Source: Vibrio hepatarius
GTDB lineage: Bacteria > Pseudomonadota > Gammaproteobacteria > Enterobacterales > Vibrionaceae
Assembly: GCF_011806575.1 (NCBI RefSeq)
Contig: NZ_JAATOO010000001.1
Coordinates: 280,554-344,553 of the forward strand
Direction of reading: 5' to 3'
Length of the DNA stretch: 64,000 nt
Shown: positions 17,097 through 26,539 of the stretch, piece by piece
How positions within the stretch are numbered: position 1 is the stretch's first letter
Layout: each line of letters begins with the position of its first letter
The notes under the pieces: generated by a model
Databases searched by the model: none
Told to the model about the DNA's origin: nothing
Seen by the model: only the letters and a program-made list of their open reading frames with translations
Made by a program: the position numbers and the translations under genes

Positions 17097-18821
17097 ATGG
17101 AAGATAATTATGATTTTGACCAAGTAATTATTGGGTCTGGATTTGGTGGTTCTGTCAGCGCACTAAGGTTGACGGAAAAAGGCCATCGAGTTTTGATACT
17201 TGAAAAAGGAAAACACCGCAAAGACAACGAATTTCCAGAAACCAACCTAGATAAGCCCAATTACCTATGGATGCCTAAGCTTGGATGGAAAGGCATACTT
17301 CAATTTTCGTATACGAGTAAAGCGACCATATTACATGGCGTAGGTGTCGGCGGCGGTAGCCAGGTATATGCTAATGTCCACTTAGTGCCAGACGATGAAG
17401 TGTTTCATTCACCATCTTGGAGCCGAATTCGTAATGACTGGAAAGAAGTATTAACACCATTTTACTCTCTCGCCCAAAGAATGTTAGGGACCACCCAAAA
17501 TCCTTATACCAACATCGCAGATGAAACACTTCGTCAAGTAGCAATTGATATCGGCACAGAAGACTCTTACAAAACCGTCACTACTGGTGTGGTATTTCCA
17601 CAAAGTGATGGTATCAAAGGCAAAGCGATACCTGATCCCTACTTCAATGGTGATGGACCAGAGCGTAAAACATGTAACTTATGTGGTAGCTGCTTAATAG
17701 GATGCCGAAACAACGCTAAAAACACATTGATGAAGAACTACCTCTACTTCGCGCAACGAAATGGGGCAGAAATTAGAGCCGAGTCTGAAGTACTAAAAAT
17801 TGAACCTATCTCAGTTAACGGATGTAGTAACGGAAAGAACGGATACGTTATTACAGTTAAAGATACGTCTGGTACCTCCCCGAAAATTACTCAGATAAAA
17901 ACCAGAGGCGTTGTTGTTTCGGCAGGTGTAATGGGCACAGTCCCGTTACTGCTAAGAATGCGAGACCAGCATAAAACGTTACCTAACATTTCGTCATTGC
18001 TCGGTCGGCAGGTTAGAACTAATTCAGAAACGTTGACTACTGCGAATGATATGGACGCAAATGTTAGCGAGGGTTTATCTATCAGTTCATTTATTTCGGT
18101 GGATAAAGTCACGAACATGGAGATTAACCGCTTTCGCGAAGGCGCTGATGGAACGTGGATGTATCTGCCTTATGTACCAATGGTTACTGGAACCGGCGTT
18201 GTACGCATTCTAAAACTGGTACGTAATTCCGTTCTTCATCCAATTAAGACATTTAAGGTATTAAACCCGAAAGGAAAAGCAGCTCGTTCTATCCTTTTTT
18301 TGGTGATGCAAACGTCAGATTCATTTATTCATTTCGAATGGCGACGTAAATGGTATCGTTTGTTCAAGAAAGACATTACCACCGTTCAGAATAAAGAAGA
18401 TACTCCTTTAACAGTCTCGTTTCCGGCTGCAGAAAAAGCGACTCAACTATACGCCAAGAAACTCGGGGGAGAAGCCGGTTCTTCACTTTCGGAAATATTG
18501 ACGGGTGCACCTATGACTGCCCACATTATGGGAGGAGTGGCGATTGGAAATAACGAATCAGAAGGTGTAGTGAATCAAAGCGGCGAAGTATTCGGATACG
18601 AAAATCTACGCGTTATTGACGCAACGATCATTCCTGGAAATTTAGGTGTTAACCCTTCATTAACGATCACTGCTCTTGCTGAGTTTGCAATGAGTCAGCT
18701 TCCAGTATTTAACAAAATGCGAGCAAAAAAAATAAAACCTATCCATTTTTCTCCGCCAGTAGAAGGACAGGTTTCTATATTAGCCAACTCTGACAGCATT
18801 ATTAATGCTAACAATGCATAA
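17097..18821 (+). CDS. GMC-family FAD oxidoreductase (cholesterol/long-chain alcohol oxidase type) with a four-Cys motif
   Basis: A 574-residue flavoprotein. The FAD-binding G13-S-G-F-G-G18 and the C-terminal GMC signature (MTAHIMGGVAIG; VIDATIIPGNLGVNPSLTITALAE) are clear. Residues 193-203 carry Cys-x2-Cys-x2-Cys-x3-Cys, a ferredoxin-like pattern that could bind a 4Fe-4S cluster; a similar segment is, from memory, in mycobacterial ChoD-like proteins. The start at 17097 has GGAG 9 nt upstream; an ATG 15 bp earlier lacks one. It would oxidise an alcohol or sterol hydroxyl and feed the neighbouring dehydrogenase. Confidence 0.88.
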   Translation: MEDNYDFDQVIIGSGFGGSVSALRLTEKGHRVLILEKGKHRKDNEFPETNLDKPNYLWMPKLGWKGILQFSYTSKATILHGVGVGGGSQVYANVHLVPDDEVFHSPSWSRIRNDWKEVLTPFYSLAQRMLGTTQNPYTNIADETLRQVAIDIGTEDSYKTVTTGVVFPQSDGIKGKAIPDPYFNGDGPERKTCNLCGSCLIGCRNNAKNTLMKNYLYFAQRNGAEIRAESEVLKIEPISVNGCSNGKNGYVITVKDTSGTSPKITQIKTRGVVVSAGVMGTVPLLLRMRDQHKTLPNISSLLGRQVRTNSETLTTANDMDANVSEGLSISSFISVDKVTNMEINRFREGADGTWMYLPYVPMVTGTGVVRILKLVRNSVLHPIKTFKVLNPKGKAARSILFLVMQTSDSFIHFEWRRKWYRLFKKDITTVQNKEDTPLTVSFPAAEKATQLYAKKLGGEAGSSLSEILTGAPMTAHIMGGVAIGNNESEGVVNQSGEVFGYENLRVIDATIIPGNLGVNPSLTITALAEFAMSQLPVFNKMRAKKIKPIHFSPPVEGQVSILANSDSIINANNA

Positions 18822-18898
18822 AGTTTAATTTTCACTTAATTTAGAAACATAAGTGTGCAGATTTCAAAGAATAAAGAATATTACAAGCGAGCATTCCC

Positions 18899-20782
18899 AT
18901 GGGTCTAATTTCAAATAATTCCATAGCAACACTAACTGACATTCAACACATCGAAAAAACACCATTTTCTGAACAAAATTTACCTGAAAGCACTTATAGT
19001 CTATTAAAAGAATCAGCACAGAAGTTTGGTGAGAAAACAGCGTTACGCTACCTTTCGAGAGGAACCTTGGATGAAGCAACTACCTGTTATAGCTATAAAA
19101 CCTTATTTCATCGTGTAAACCAAACTGCAAACGCATTTATACAGCTGGGAGTGACTAAGCATGATGTTGTATCGATGATTATGCCTAATATTCCTGAAGC
19201 GCATTTTACAATGTGGGGGGCCGAAGCTGCCGGTATATTTAATCCAATTAATCCGCTACTTAACCCAGAGCACATTATTTCATTGCTTAATGAAGTGAAC
19301 GCAAAAATATTAGTTACATTATCACCAGGATGTGACCAGGAATTATGGAATAAAATCACTCTAGTCAAAGATCGAATTCCTTCTCTGAAATACATTATTA
19401 CAGTAGGTGACCCACATATCATCGATGAACATCTGGGTGAATCAATTCTCGATTTTATTTCATTAGTGACGCCACAAAATCCATACGCATTGAATAATGG
19501 GCGAGTCATAAAAAGACAAGACATTGCATCAATGTTCCATACGGGTGGCACTACAGATACACCTAAATTGGCTCCACACAGCCATGAGAATGAAATTGCC
19601 TGCTGCTTTCAAATCGTTATGGCAGGTGACTTACATAAAGAAAGCCGTTCATTCTGCGGACTGCCGTTGTTCCATGTAAATGCGGTGTTTGTAACTGGCC
19701 TTGCGTCTTGGCTAGTCGGAGGTGAGGTCATATTGGGCACGGCATCTGGTTTTCGCTCTCCACAAGTCATTGAAAACTTTTGGGGACTCGTAGAGAAATA
19801 TCGTATTTCATTTTTTAGCTGTGTTCCCACGATACTCATGATACTCCTTGAGCAACCAACAACTGGGCATGATTTAACGTCATTAGATGTGGCGCTTTGT
19901 GGAGCTGCTCCTTTATCGACAAGCCTTATGGAAAGCTTTGAAGCTAAGACCGGAATTCGCCTATTAGAAGCTTATGGGCAAACGGAGGGAGCCGTTGGGA
20001 CAACATGTAACCCAAAATATGGGCAAAGGAAAGTCGGTTCTGTTGGATTACCCTTACCCTACATGAACATTCGCATTGTTGAAGTAGATGATGAAGGAAA
20101 CATTGTTCGTGAATGCGGCGTAAATGAAGTTGGCTGTGTAGCAATTTGCGGCCCAAACGTGTTCAGTGGGTACCATTTGGAAAAACACAACAAAGGTCTT
20201 TGGATCGACAAACAGTGGTTTAATAGTGGTGACCTCGGTCGATTAGATGAAGATGGCTATTTATGGTTAACAGGTCGAAGTAAAGACTTAATCATTAGAG
20301 GAGGACATAACATTGACCCACAAGTGATCGAAGATGCGTTCTACAAACACCCTGATGTTGCTCAGGTTGCTGCGATAGGCAAACCCGATAAGCGCGTAGG
20401 AGAGGTGCCGGCAGTATGTATACAACTTAAAAAAAGTGCAACTGGTGTCTCGATTGATACCTTACTTGATCATGGTGCGCAACATATTCATGAGTGCGCG
20501 GCTCGCCCTAAAGATATCTTTATCGTCGAACAAATCCCATTAACAGCTGTTGGAAAAGTATTCAAGCCAGAGCTAAGAGACTGGATGACGAAAAATGTCG
20601 TTGTCGAAGAGCTCACCAACGTATCGCTGAACTCATTTGATGTACACGTCGAGCAAGATAAGCAGTACGGACAGCTTGTCAGGGTCCAATGTCAGCCTGA
20701 GCAGAGCGAAACCGTACTCAGCGCATTGGAAAAATACGCTTTTAAGCTAAATGTCGACGTTCAACAAACGACGACTAACTAG
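18899..20782 (+). CDS. AMP-forming acyl-CoA synthetase
   Basis: A 627-residue adenylate-forming ligase. The P-loop motif is at 214-225 (HTGGTTDTPKLA), the A5 motif is EAYGQTEG, and A7/A8 read GDLGRLDEDGYLWLTGRSKDLIIRGG split around the hinge. The catalytic lysine lies in PLTAVGKVFKPELR. The length is above that of FadD because of a C-terminal extension of about 50 residues with a ferredoxin-like look (VRVQCQPEQSETVLSALEKY). It activates a carboxylic acid to its CoA thioester; here probably the product of the ALDH. It lies 77 bp after the GMC gene. Confidence 0.9.
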   Translation: MGLISNNSIATLTDIQHIEKTPFSEQNLPESTYSLLKESAQKFGEKTALRYLSRGTLDEATTCYSYKTLFHRVNQTANAFIQLGVTKHDVVSMIMPNIPEAHFTMWGAEAAGIFNPINPLLNPEHIISLLNEVNAKILVTLSPGCDQELWNKITLVKDRIPSLKYIITVGDPHIIDEHLGESILDFISLVTPQNPYALNNGRVIKRQDIASMFHTGGTTDTPKLAPHSHENEIACCFQIVMAGDLHKESRSFCGLPLFHVNAVFVTGLASWLVGGEVILGTASGFRSPQVIENFWGLVEKYRISFFSCVPTILMILLEQPTTGHDLTSLDVALCGAAPLSTSLMESFEAKTGIRLLEAYGQTEGAVGTTCNPKYGQRKVGSVGLPLPYMNIRIVEVDDEGNIVRECGVNEVGCVAICGPNVFSGYHLEKHNKGLWIDKQWFNSGDLGRLDEDGYLWLTGRSKDLIIRGGHNIDPQVIEDAFYKHPDVAQVAAIGKPDKRVGEVPAVCIQLKKSATGVSIDTLLDHGAQHIHECAARPKDIFIVEQIPLTAVGKVFKPELRDWMTKNVVVEELTNVSLNSFDVHVEQDKQYGQLVRVQCQPEQSETVLSALEKYAFKLNVDVQQTTTN

Positions 20783-20835
20783 AAAATACGCGAAGTGATC
20801 ATAATAAAAGAAGGAATTTTTTATGTATAAAAACA

Positions 20836-20860
20836 AAAGCCCGTGGACTAGACGGGCTTT
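20836..20860. terminator. Terminator between convergent acyl-CoA synthetase and alkylsulfatase
   Basis: AAAGCCCGT / ACGGGCTTT stem, 7-nt loop. The better T-run is on the minus strand (after the alkylsulfatase), but it can serve both convergent genes. Confidence 0.8.
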
Positions 20861-20893
20861 AGTATGGACAACAGTTTCTATCTTGGAATTAAA

Positions 20894-22861
20894 TTATGGA
20901 GTGACAACACCAAACCACATATCAAATTTCTCGAACACGGACATCAGCTCACTAAACTCGGCTTGATCAGAGACGCTAAAGTTACCTGCTTTGATTTCAT
21001 CCTGAAGCGTGAATTGTTTAGTCAGGATATTTTCGAACGCTTGACGAGTCATTGAAATTGTCAGGTCTGCATCATCAAACTGCTTGTCGGAGTATGATTT
21101 CAACACAGAGTTGCTTAGGTTCAGCGCATACTGACCGTCCCCTTTCACATTGATATTCACTTTAATATCTAATCCTTTCGCCGCTTCTGGGTTCACCGTT
21201 ACACCTAAGTAATTCATGAATTGATCAAACGGCATATTCTTCGCAATTGCAGCCGTATCTACTGTTGCTGTTGGTGTAATACCCTGACGAAGCTCTTTCG
21301 CTCCCCCTAGGTAGTAGTTGCGCCAAGGGCCAGACTCCGCTTGATAACCAAGTTGTTCCATTGCATCAGCTTCAAGATAACGTGCATCCATATTCTCAGG
21401 ATTTGAGAAAGTGACATTATTAAGTAAAGTCACTGCCCAACGATACTCACCTTTTTCAATCGCCGCTTTTGCTAACGCAATGACTTTATCCTCACCCCCT
21501 ATCGCCTCAACGTACTTCGTACCTTGCTCAGTTGGTGTCAACGGATTGAGGTTAGCTGGATTACCGTCCCACCATGCGCCAAAGTAGAAATCGTAGGTCG
21601 CACGTGCATTGTGCGATACCGTGCCGTAGTAACCGCGGTTGTACCATTCTTTATTTAATGAATCTGGCAACTTAATCGTCGCTGAAATCTCGTTGGGTGT
21701 GTAACCCTTATTCGCCAAACGCAGTGTTTGATCGTGTACAAACTTATACATGTCACGCGTTTTTTCTAACTGGCTCGTGATTTTTTCTTTTCCAAAAGTT
21801 GGCCAGTGGTGCGATGCGATCATCGTATCGGCTTTGTCACCGTATGCTTGTAACGCTTCATCTACGTATTTTGCCCAGGAAGAAGCATCTCGTGTCTTAG
21901 CACCGCGTAATGTTGAGATATTATGAATGGTACGAGTCATGACTTCCGCGCCCATCAAGGTTTTGTACTGAGGGAGGTAGAACATGAATTCGGATGGAGC
22001 TTCTGATTCTTGAGCCATGACGACCTCAAGCTTAACACCATCAACTTCCATCTCTTGACCAGTAACATTCGCGATATGCGTTGGTTTAACAATACCTGAA
22101 GATCCCGTAGAGGTCGTCTTACCTAATCCACCGTCGACTTGACCGATACGACTCGCTTCTAACAAGTTTCCGTACATGTATGAAGCGCGACGTGACATGG
22201 TATTACCTGCCATAACATTCTCAGCAATTGAGCTTGAGAAGAAACCTTCTGGGGCAAGAATATCAACCTTTCCTGCATCGATATCAGCTTCACTAGTGAT
22301 ACCTAAAATGCCGCCGAAGTGGTCTACGTGCGAATGGGTAAAGATAACGCCTGTTACCGGTAAATCTTCCACGTTATCACGTAGTAATTTTAAACCGGCG
22401 GCAGCCGTCTCGGGAGAAATCAGAGGGTCAATAACAACCCAACCATCATTTCCACGGACAAATGACATCACCGAGAGGTCAAATCCACGAACCTGATAAA
22501 TGCCATCTTTAACTTTGAACAAACCGTCAATATTATTTAGCTTCGCTTGACGCAATAGAGACGGATTAACAGTATCAAGGTTTTTATCTTTTTCCACGAA
22601 GTCGTATTTAGTGAAATCCCAGACCACTTTACCGTTCGCATCTTTGATGTTGTCCTCAGGCCAAGTCGCAATAAACCCACGTGACGCATCTTTAAAATCA
22701 CTTTGGTTAGTGAAATCAAGATATTGCTTAAGTTGTTCGTTTTTCGTAATCGTAAAGCTTGAAGCTTCTTTAGGGGAGTTTGTGATTGAGGCAGCAAAAC
22801 TAATTGCCGGAGAAAACGTGGCAAGAATTGCCAAAGATACGATCGAGTTTTGTAGTTTCAT
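20894..22861 (-). CDS. SdsA-type alkylsulfatase (metallo-beta-lactamase fold)
   Basis: A 655-residue exported enzyme close in length to SdsA1 and YjcS. It has a signal peptide at 1-24 (ISFAAS). The zinc-binding motif THSHVDH spans residues 175-181 (H176, H178, D180, H181), and further ligands lie in the EVMTRTIHN and ASHHWPTFG segments. An alkyl-sulfatase dimerisation domain covers about 395-525, and a C-terminal SCP2-like domain binds hydrophobic chains. It hydrolyses primary alkyl sulfates such as dodecyl sulfate to alcohol plus sulfate. A LysR gene lies 113 bp upstream in the same direction. Confidence 0.93.
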   Translation of the reverse strand: MKLQNSIVSLAILATFSPAISFAASITNSPKEASSFTITKNEQLKQYLDFTNQSDFKDASRGFIATWPEDNIKDANGKVVWDFTKYDFVEKDKNLDTVNPSLLRQAKLNNIDGLFKVKDGIYQVRGFDLSVMSFVRGNDGWVVIDPLISPETAAAGLKLLRDNVEDLPVTGVIFTHSHVDHFGGILGITSEADIDAGKVDILAPEGFFSSSIAENVMAGNTMSRRASYMYGNLLEASRIGQVDGGLGKTTSTGSSGIVKPTHIANVTGQEMEVDGVKLEVVMAQESEAPSEFMFYLPQYKTLMGAEVMTRTIHNISTLRGAKTRDASSWAKYVDEALQAYGDKADTMIASHHWPTFGKEKITSQLEKTRDMYKFVHDQTLRLANKGYTPNEISATIKLPDSLNKEWYNRGYYGTVSHNARATYDFYFGAWWDGNPANLNPLTPTEQGTKYVEAIGGEDKVIALAKAAIEKGEYRWAVTLLNNVTFSNPENMDARYLEADAMEQLGYQAESGPWRNYYLGGAKELRQGITPTATVDTAAIAKNMPFDQFMNYLGVTVNPEAAKGLDIKVNINVKGDGQYALNLSNSVLKSYSDKQFDDADLTISMTRQAFENILTKQFTLQDEIKAGNFSVSDQAEFSELMSVFEKFDMWFGVVTP

Positions 22862-22974
22862 AGTTATCTCTCTTATTACAAGGCGAACGGTTATACGTGT
22901 CTCGGTAGAGAGATATTAGAAATAATGAATTTAGCGATCCATAGACTCAAACTTAAATGTAAATTTAGTTTTAT

Positions 22975-23904
22975 TTAATCCACAAGCAAATTGCGATGTA
23001 AACTCGTGACTTCTAGCAATGACTGCTTAAGCCATTGGTGTCCCGTATCTTGTTGCTGAGACTGATGCCAAGTCATATAAACAGGTAAAGTGCTCAACTC
23101 GAAAGGCACAGGTAATACTTGTAGCGGGTGTCCTGGAGTGAGCAAATCAGCGTGCCATTGACTCGTAACGCATAACCAATCCGTCTGAGCCGCAAACATG
23201 ACAGCATTACATATCGAGTCTGTTTTATAGACAATGTTTCGATTTGGCTGAGGGTCACTTGCTAATGAGTCCACGATGTCTCTATTAAGACGTTGCGTTT
23301 TCCACAAAATATGCCCCTCGGAAAAAAATTGCGAGTGGCTCAAAGTATTTTGAATACGCGGATGATTTTTCCGACAAACAACGACGAGCGGCAACTCAAG
23401 TAACAGTTCGTTAAAGTAACCATGCTCCTCAAGCGGTGTCGTCGTTAGAATGAGGTCCACCTTACGCATTCGCAAATCTGCGTGTCGATTACTTTCGTCA
23501 ATATGTTCAATATCAGCTCTGAACTTGACTTTGGGAGCATGCTGGTCACGAAAATGGACAAGTGATGGAATAATTATTAGGTCAAGGTCTTTATGACTTG
23601 AAAGGCGAAAAGTACGTTGACTGGATTGAGGATTGAATTGTTGACGTGACTTAGCACCGTTTAGCAGTAGGTTGAGAGGAGCTTGGATCTCTTCGTGCAA
23701 CTCGATAGCAAAGTTGGTTGGCGCAATACCACGACCTTTTCGAATAAAAAGTGGATCTTGATATTGTTCTCGCAGTCGATTAAGAGCATGACTGACAGCT
23801 GGCGCTGTAATCCCCAAACTCTCTGCAGTGGCATTCACACTACGTGTTTTCATTACAACATCGAATGTTTTTAAGAGATTGAGATCCATACGAGTCCTAT
23901 TCAC
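22975..23904 (-). CDS. LysR-family regulator, candidate SdsB-like activator of the alkylsulfatase
   Basis: A 309-residue LysR protein of the NodD/LeuO-like group. The HTH is at 6-66 (LNLLKTFDVVMKTRSVNATAE; ITAPAVSHALNRLRE), followed by the typical IRKGRGIAPTNFA wing. Established knowledge: Pseudomonas alkylsulfatase genes are controlled by an adjacent LysR protein, SdsB. Here the regulator gene is in tandem upstream of the sulfatase instead of divergent. Regulation of 20894-22861 is inferred. Confidence 0.88.
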   Translation of the reverse strand: MNRTRMDLNLLKTFDVVMKTRSVNATAESLGITAPAVSHALNRLREQYQDPLFIRKGRGIAPTNFAIELHEEIQAPLNLLLNGAKSRQQFNPQSSQRTFRLSSHKDLDLIIIPSLVHFRDQHAPKVKFRADIEHIDESNRHADLRMRKVDLILTTTPLEEHGYFNELLLELPLVVVCRKNHPRIQNTLSHSQFFSEGHILWKTQRLNRDIVDSLASDPQPNRNIVYKTDSICNAVMFAAQTDWLCVTSQWHADLLTPGHPLQVLPVPFELSTLPVYMTWHQSQQQDTGHQWLKQSLLEVTSLHRNLLVD

Positions 23905-24075
23905 CCCGGCATTTTTACTATGTTACGGCCGCATAATATCTGTGTTAGTTAAATTAGGATACATTGAGATAACGAGAAATAGAACTACTGCCACAGAGGC
24001 TAAGCGATTAATCGCATTAAGTTTTTTAATCAGCCGATCGGAAAATAAATAGCAATGAGAATGTTCAGATAGAAA

Positions 24076-24100
24076 AAAGCCATATCTAAGATATGGCTTT
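24076..24100 (-). terminator. Rho-independent terminator after the Ser-type sulfatase
   Basis: A near-perfect inverted repeat centred on AAAGCCATAT / ATATGGCTTT with a T-run on the minus strand, 51 bp past the sulfatase stop. Confidence 0.85.
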
Positions 24101-24151
24101 ATGAATGACACTAACCGAAATTAATCATTGAGAGTGCCTCTCAACGCAACA

Positions 24152-26524
24152 CTACTGAACAATAGAAGTCGTTACTTTTTCTATTTTTTGGTTGAACTCA
24201 AATGGAGCTTGGTAGTCTTTACTTACTGCGCCACCTTCATCTTCACCAATACCCACACCGTCATCGAGTGAGAATAAACGAGAGATGGTATTCGGTATTA
24301 GCTTCTTATTCACAAGCTTGCCGTTAACGTATAAGTAAGCATTACCACCTTTACCAGCACCAGCAGCGTTGCCTTTACCGCCAACACCATCTTCATCATA
24401 GCGGAACTCCACTTTGATCTCATTGTCGCCTTTCTTCAACTTATCGCCAGTCACTTTCGTGTATTCATAGGTTAGCCAGTTGTATTCAAATGTCGGAACA
24501 CCATTTTTTACATACAAAGTCCAACCAGCAAAATTACCACCTTGAGCGATAATAACACCATTGGTGTTTTTCACATCATCTGTAGAAATGTTCGCGACTA
24601 AATCAAACGATTTATTTTTGATATTCAAGAAAGAGTTTTCAGGTATACCTTTAGCGCCTTCGTACAAAGTTAGGCTCTGCTTACCAAACATCGCATCTGG
24701 TCGGCCTGCGACTTCGGCGTTCATACGCTCAAGAGTACGATCATCAATTGGGTACACATGATTATCTTCTGCTTCTTTATCGAAGAGTTTCTTCATTTCT
24801 TCCAATTTTTCAGGCTGTTCTTTCGCTAAATCTTTAGATAGCGACCAGTCTTTAGTGGTATCAAACAACTCCCACTCATCCTTTTGCAAGGTTTTGAACT
24901 TCGCTGATGTTTCGGTTAATGCCCAATGTGTAACCCTTGCTAACCAACCATCTTTGTAAATTGCGCGGTTACCTGCAAGCTCAAAATATTGGGTTTTATG
25001 CTTAGTTTCTGCTTTTGGATCGGTAAATGTCTGAGCAAAACTCACACCCGCCATTGGTATTTGTTCAACACCTTCGACTTGCTTTGGTTCTGGAAGGTTA
25101 GCTGCTTCTAACACTGTTGGTGCAATATCGACGACATGAGACCATTGACTACGAATAGTTTGACCGTTCTTTTTAATGCCATTAGGCCAACTTACAACCA
25201 TCCCATTTCGAGTACCGCCATAGTCCGACGCCATACCCTTCGTCCAAACAAATGGTGAATCACCCGCGACAGCCCATCCTGAAGCATAATGGCCAAAGCT
25301 CTCTGGTCCACCGAGTTTGTCAATGTTCTTAAGTGCATAAGAAGGGTCTTCTTCAATGCCGTTATAAAAAGCAAGTGAGTTCAAGCTGCCGTTTCTATTC
25401 CCTTCCGCACTCGCTCCGTTGTCGCCGACAATGTAGAAAATGAGCGTATTGTCGTACTCGCCATTTTTCTTAAGCGTATCAACGATTCGCCCAATCTCAT
25501 AATCCGTGTGTGCTAAAAACCCTGCATAAACTTCCATTTGACGTTCGAATACACGCTTTTCATCTTTAGTCAGTGAATCCCAACGAGGAACGAAGTCAGG
25601 CATTGGTGGCAGTACTGTGTCTTTCGGAATAATCCCATTGGCCTTTTGACGCTCGAAGGTCTCTTGCCTTAACTTATCCCAGCCCATTGAGAACTTGCCT
25701 TTAAACTTATCAATCCATTCTCGCGGCGCTTGATGAGGGGCATGAGCAGCGCCAGGCGCATAATAAGCAAAGAAAGGTTTATCGGAGTTGTAACTGTGTT
25801 CCAGGTTTAACCACTCGATGGTCTTATCGGTCATATCGGCAGTAAAGTGGTAGTTTTCTTTACGTGGCGTTTTAATGCGTGTATTGCCATCAATCAAGAC
25901 CGGTTGGAACTGATCAGTTTCACCGCCAAAGAAACCATAAAACTTATCGAAGCCAACTTGTTTTGGCCATAGCGTTTGGTCACCTGCTGGGCCTGTTTCC
26001 CAAGGTGGGATCTCATGGTTCTTACCAAACATTGCCGTGCTATAACCATTGTATTTTAGGATCTTTGGTAAAGCCGCAATGTAGTTAGGCCTTACACCAG
26101 TATTGCCTGGAAATGCCGTCGCAGTTTCAGCAATCGAACCCATATTGTTTTGGTGATGATTACGCCCTGTCAGTAAAGCGGTACGAGTTGCAGAGCTAAC
26201 ACCAGTGGTGTGGAATTGGTTATACATCAAACCTTGTTTAGCCAAAGCATTCAGCGTTGGCATCTCAATGGCCCCACCAAACAGTGATGATTGGCTAAAG
26301 CCAACATCATCTAACAAGATGACCAAGACATTGGGCGCGCCCTCTGGCGCTTTTACACGTGAAGTTGGTTCTGGACGTTGTACATCTCTTACATCTAATT
26401 GAGAATATGTTTGAGGCTCTACATCTGGAATAGGAAGCTGAGTTCTGTCTGGTGCTCCTGCGGCTGTAACCAAGCACGGAGCCAGTGCACCGGTGAGGGT
26501 GACCGTCGCTTTCAATAAAGTCAT
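24152..26524 (-). CDS. Type I sulfatase, Ser-type (formylglycine-dependent arylsulfatase family)
   Basis: A 790-residue exported sulfatase; signal peptide about 1-23. The metal-binding LDDVGF is at residues 71-76. The activation motif S110-S-A-T-R114 followed by LTGR fits the Ser-type pattern S-x-A-x-R, in which serine is converted to formylglycine before export. The maturase gene lies 15 bp upstream in the same operon, supporting this. The C-terminal 190 residues form a beta-rich extra domain with a glycine-rich loop (GVGGKGNAAGAGKGGN). Long arylsulfatases of this class act on aryl or alkyl sulfates. Substrate unknown. Confidence 0.93.
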   Translation of the reverse strand: MTLLKATVTLTGALAPCLVTAAGAPDRTQLPIPDVEPQTYSQLDVRDVQRPEPTSRVKAPEGAPNVLVILLDDVGFSQSSLFGGAIEMPTLNALAKQGLMYNQFHTTGVSSATRTALLTGRNHHQNNMGSIAETATAFPGNTGVRPNYIAALPKILKYNGYSTAMFGKNHEIPPWETGPAGDQTLWPKQVGFDKFYGFFGGETDQFQPVLIDGNTRIKTPRKENYHFTADMTDKTIEWLNLEHSYNSDKPFFAYYAPGAAHAPHQAPREWIDKFKGKFSMGWDKLRQETFERQKANGIIPKDTVLPPMPDFVPRWDSLTKDEKRVFERQMEVYAGFLAHTDYEIGRIVDTLKKNGEYDNTLIFYIVGDNGASAEGNRNGSLNSLAFYNGIEEDPSYALKNIDKLGGPESFGHYASGWAVAGDSPFVWTKGMASDYGGTRNGMVVSWPNGIKKNGQTIRSQWSHVVDIAPTVLEAANLPEPKQVEGVEQIPMAGVSFAQTFTDPKAETKHKTQYFELAGNRAIYKDGWLARVTHWALTETSAKFKTLQKDEWELFDTTKDWSLSKDLAKEQPEKLEEMKKLFDKEAEDNHVYPIDDRTLERMNAEVAGRPDAMFGKQSLTLYEGAKGIPENSFLNIKNKSFDLVANISTDDVKNTNGVIIAQGGNFAGWTLYVKNGVPTFEYNWLTYEYTKVTGDKLKKGDNEIKVEFRYDEDGVGGKGNAAGAGKGGNAYLYVNGKLVNKKLIPNTISRLFSLDDGVGIGEDEGGAVSKDYQAPFEFNQKIEKVTTSIVQ

Positions 26525-26539
26525 TTAATTTTCTACCTT

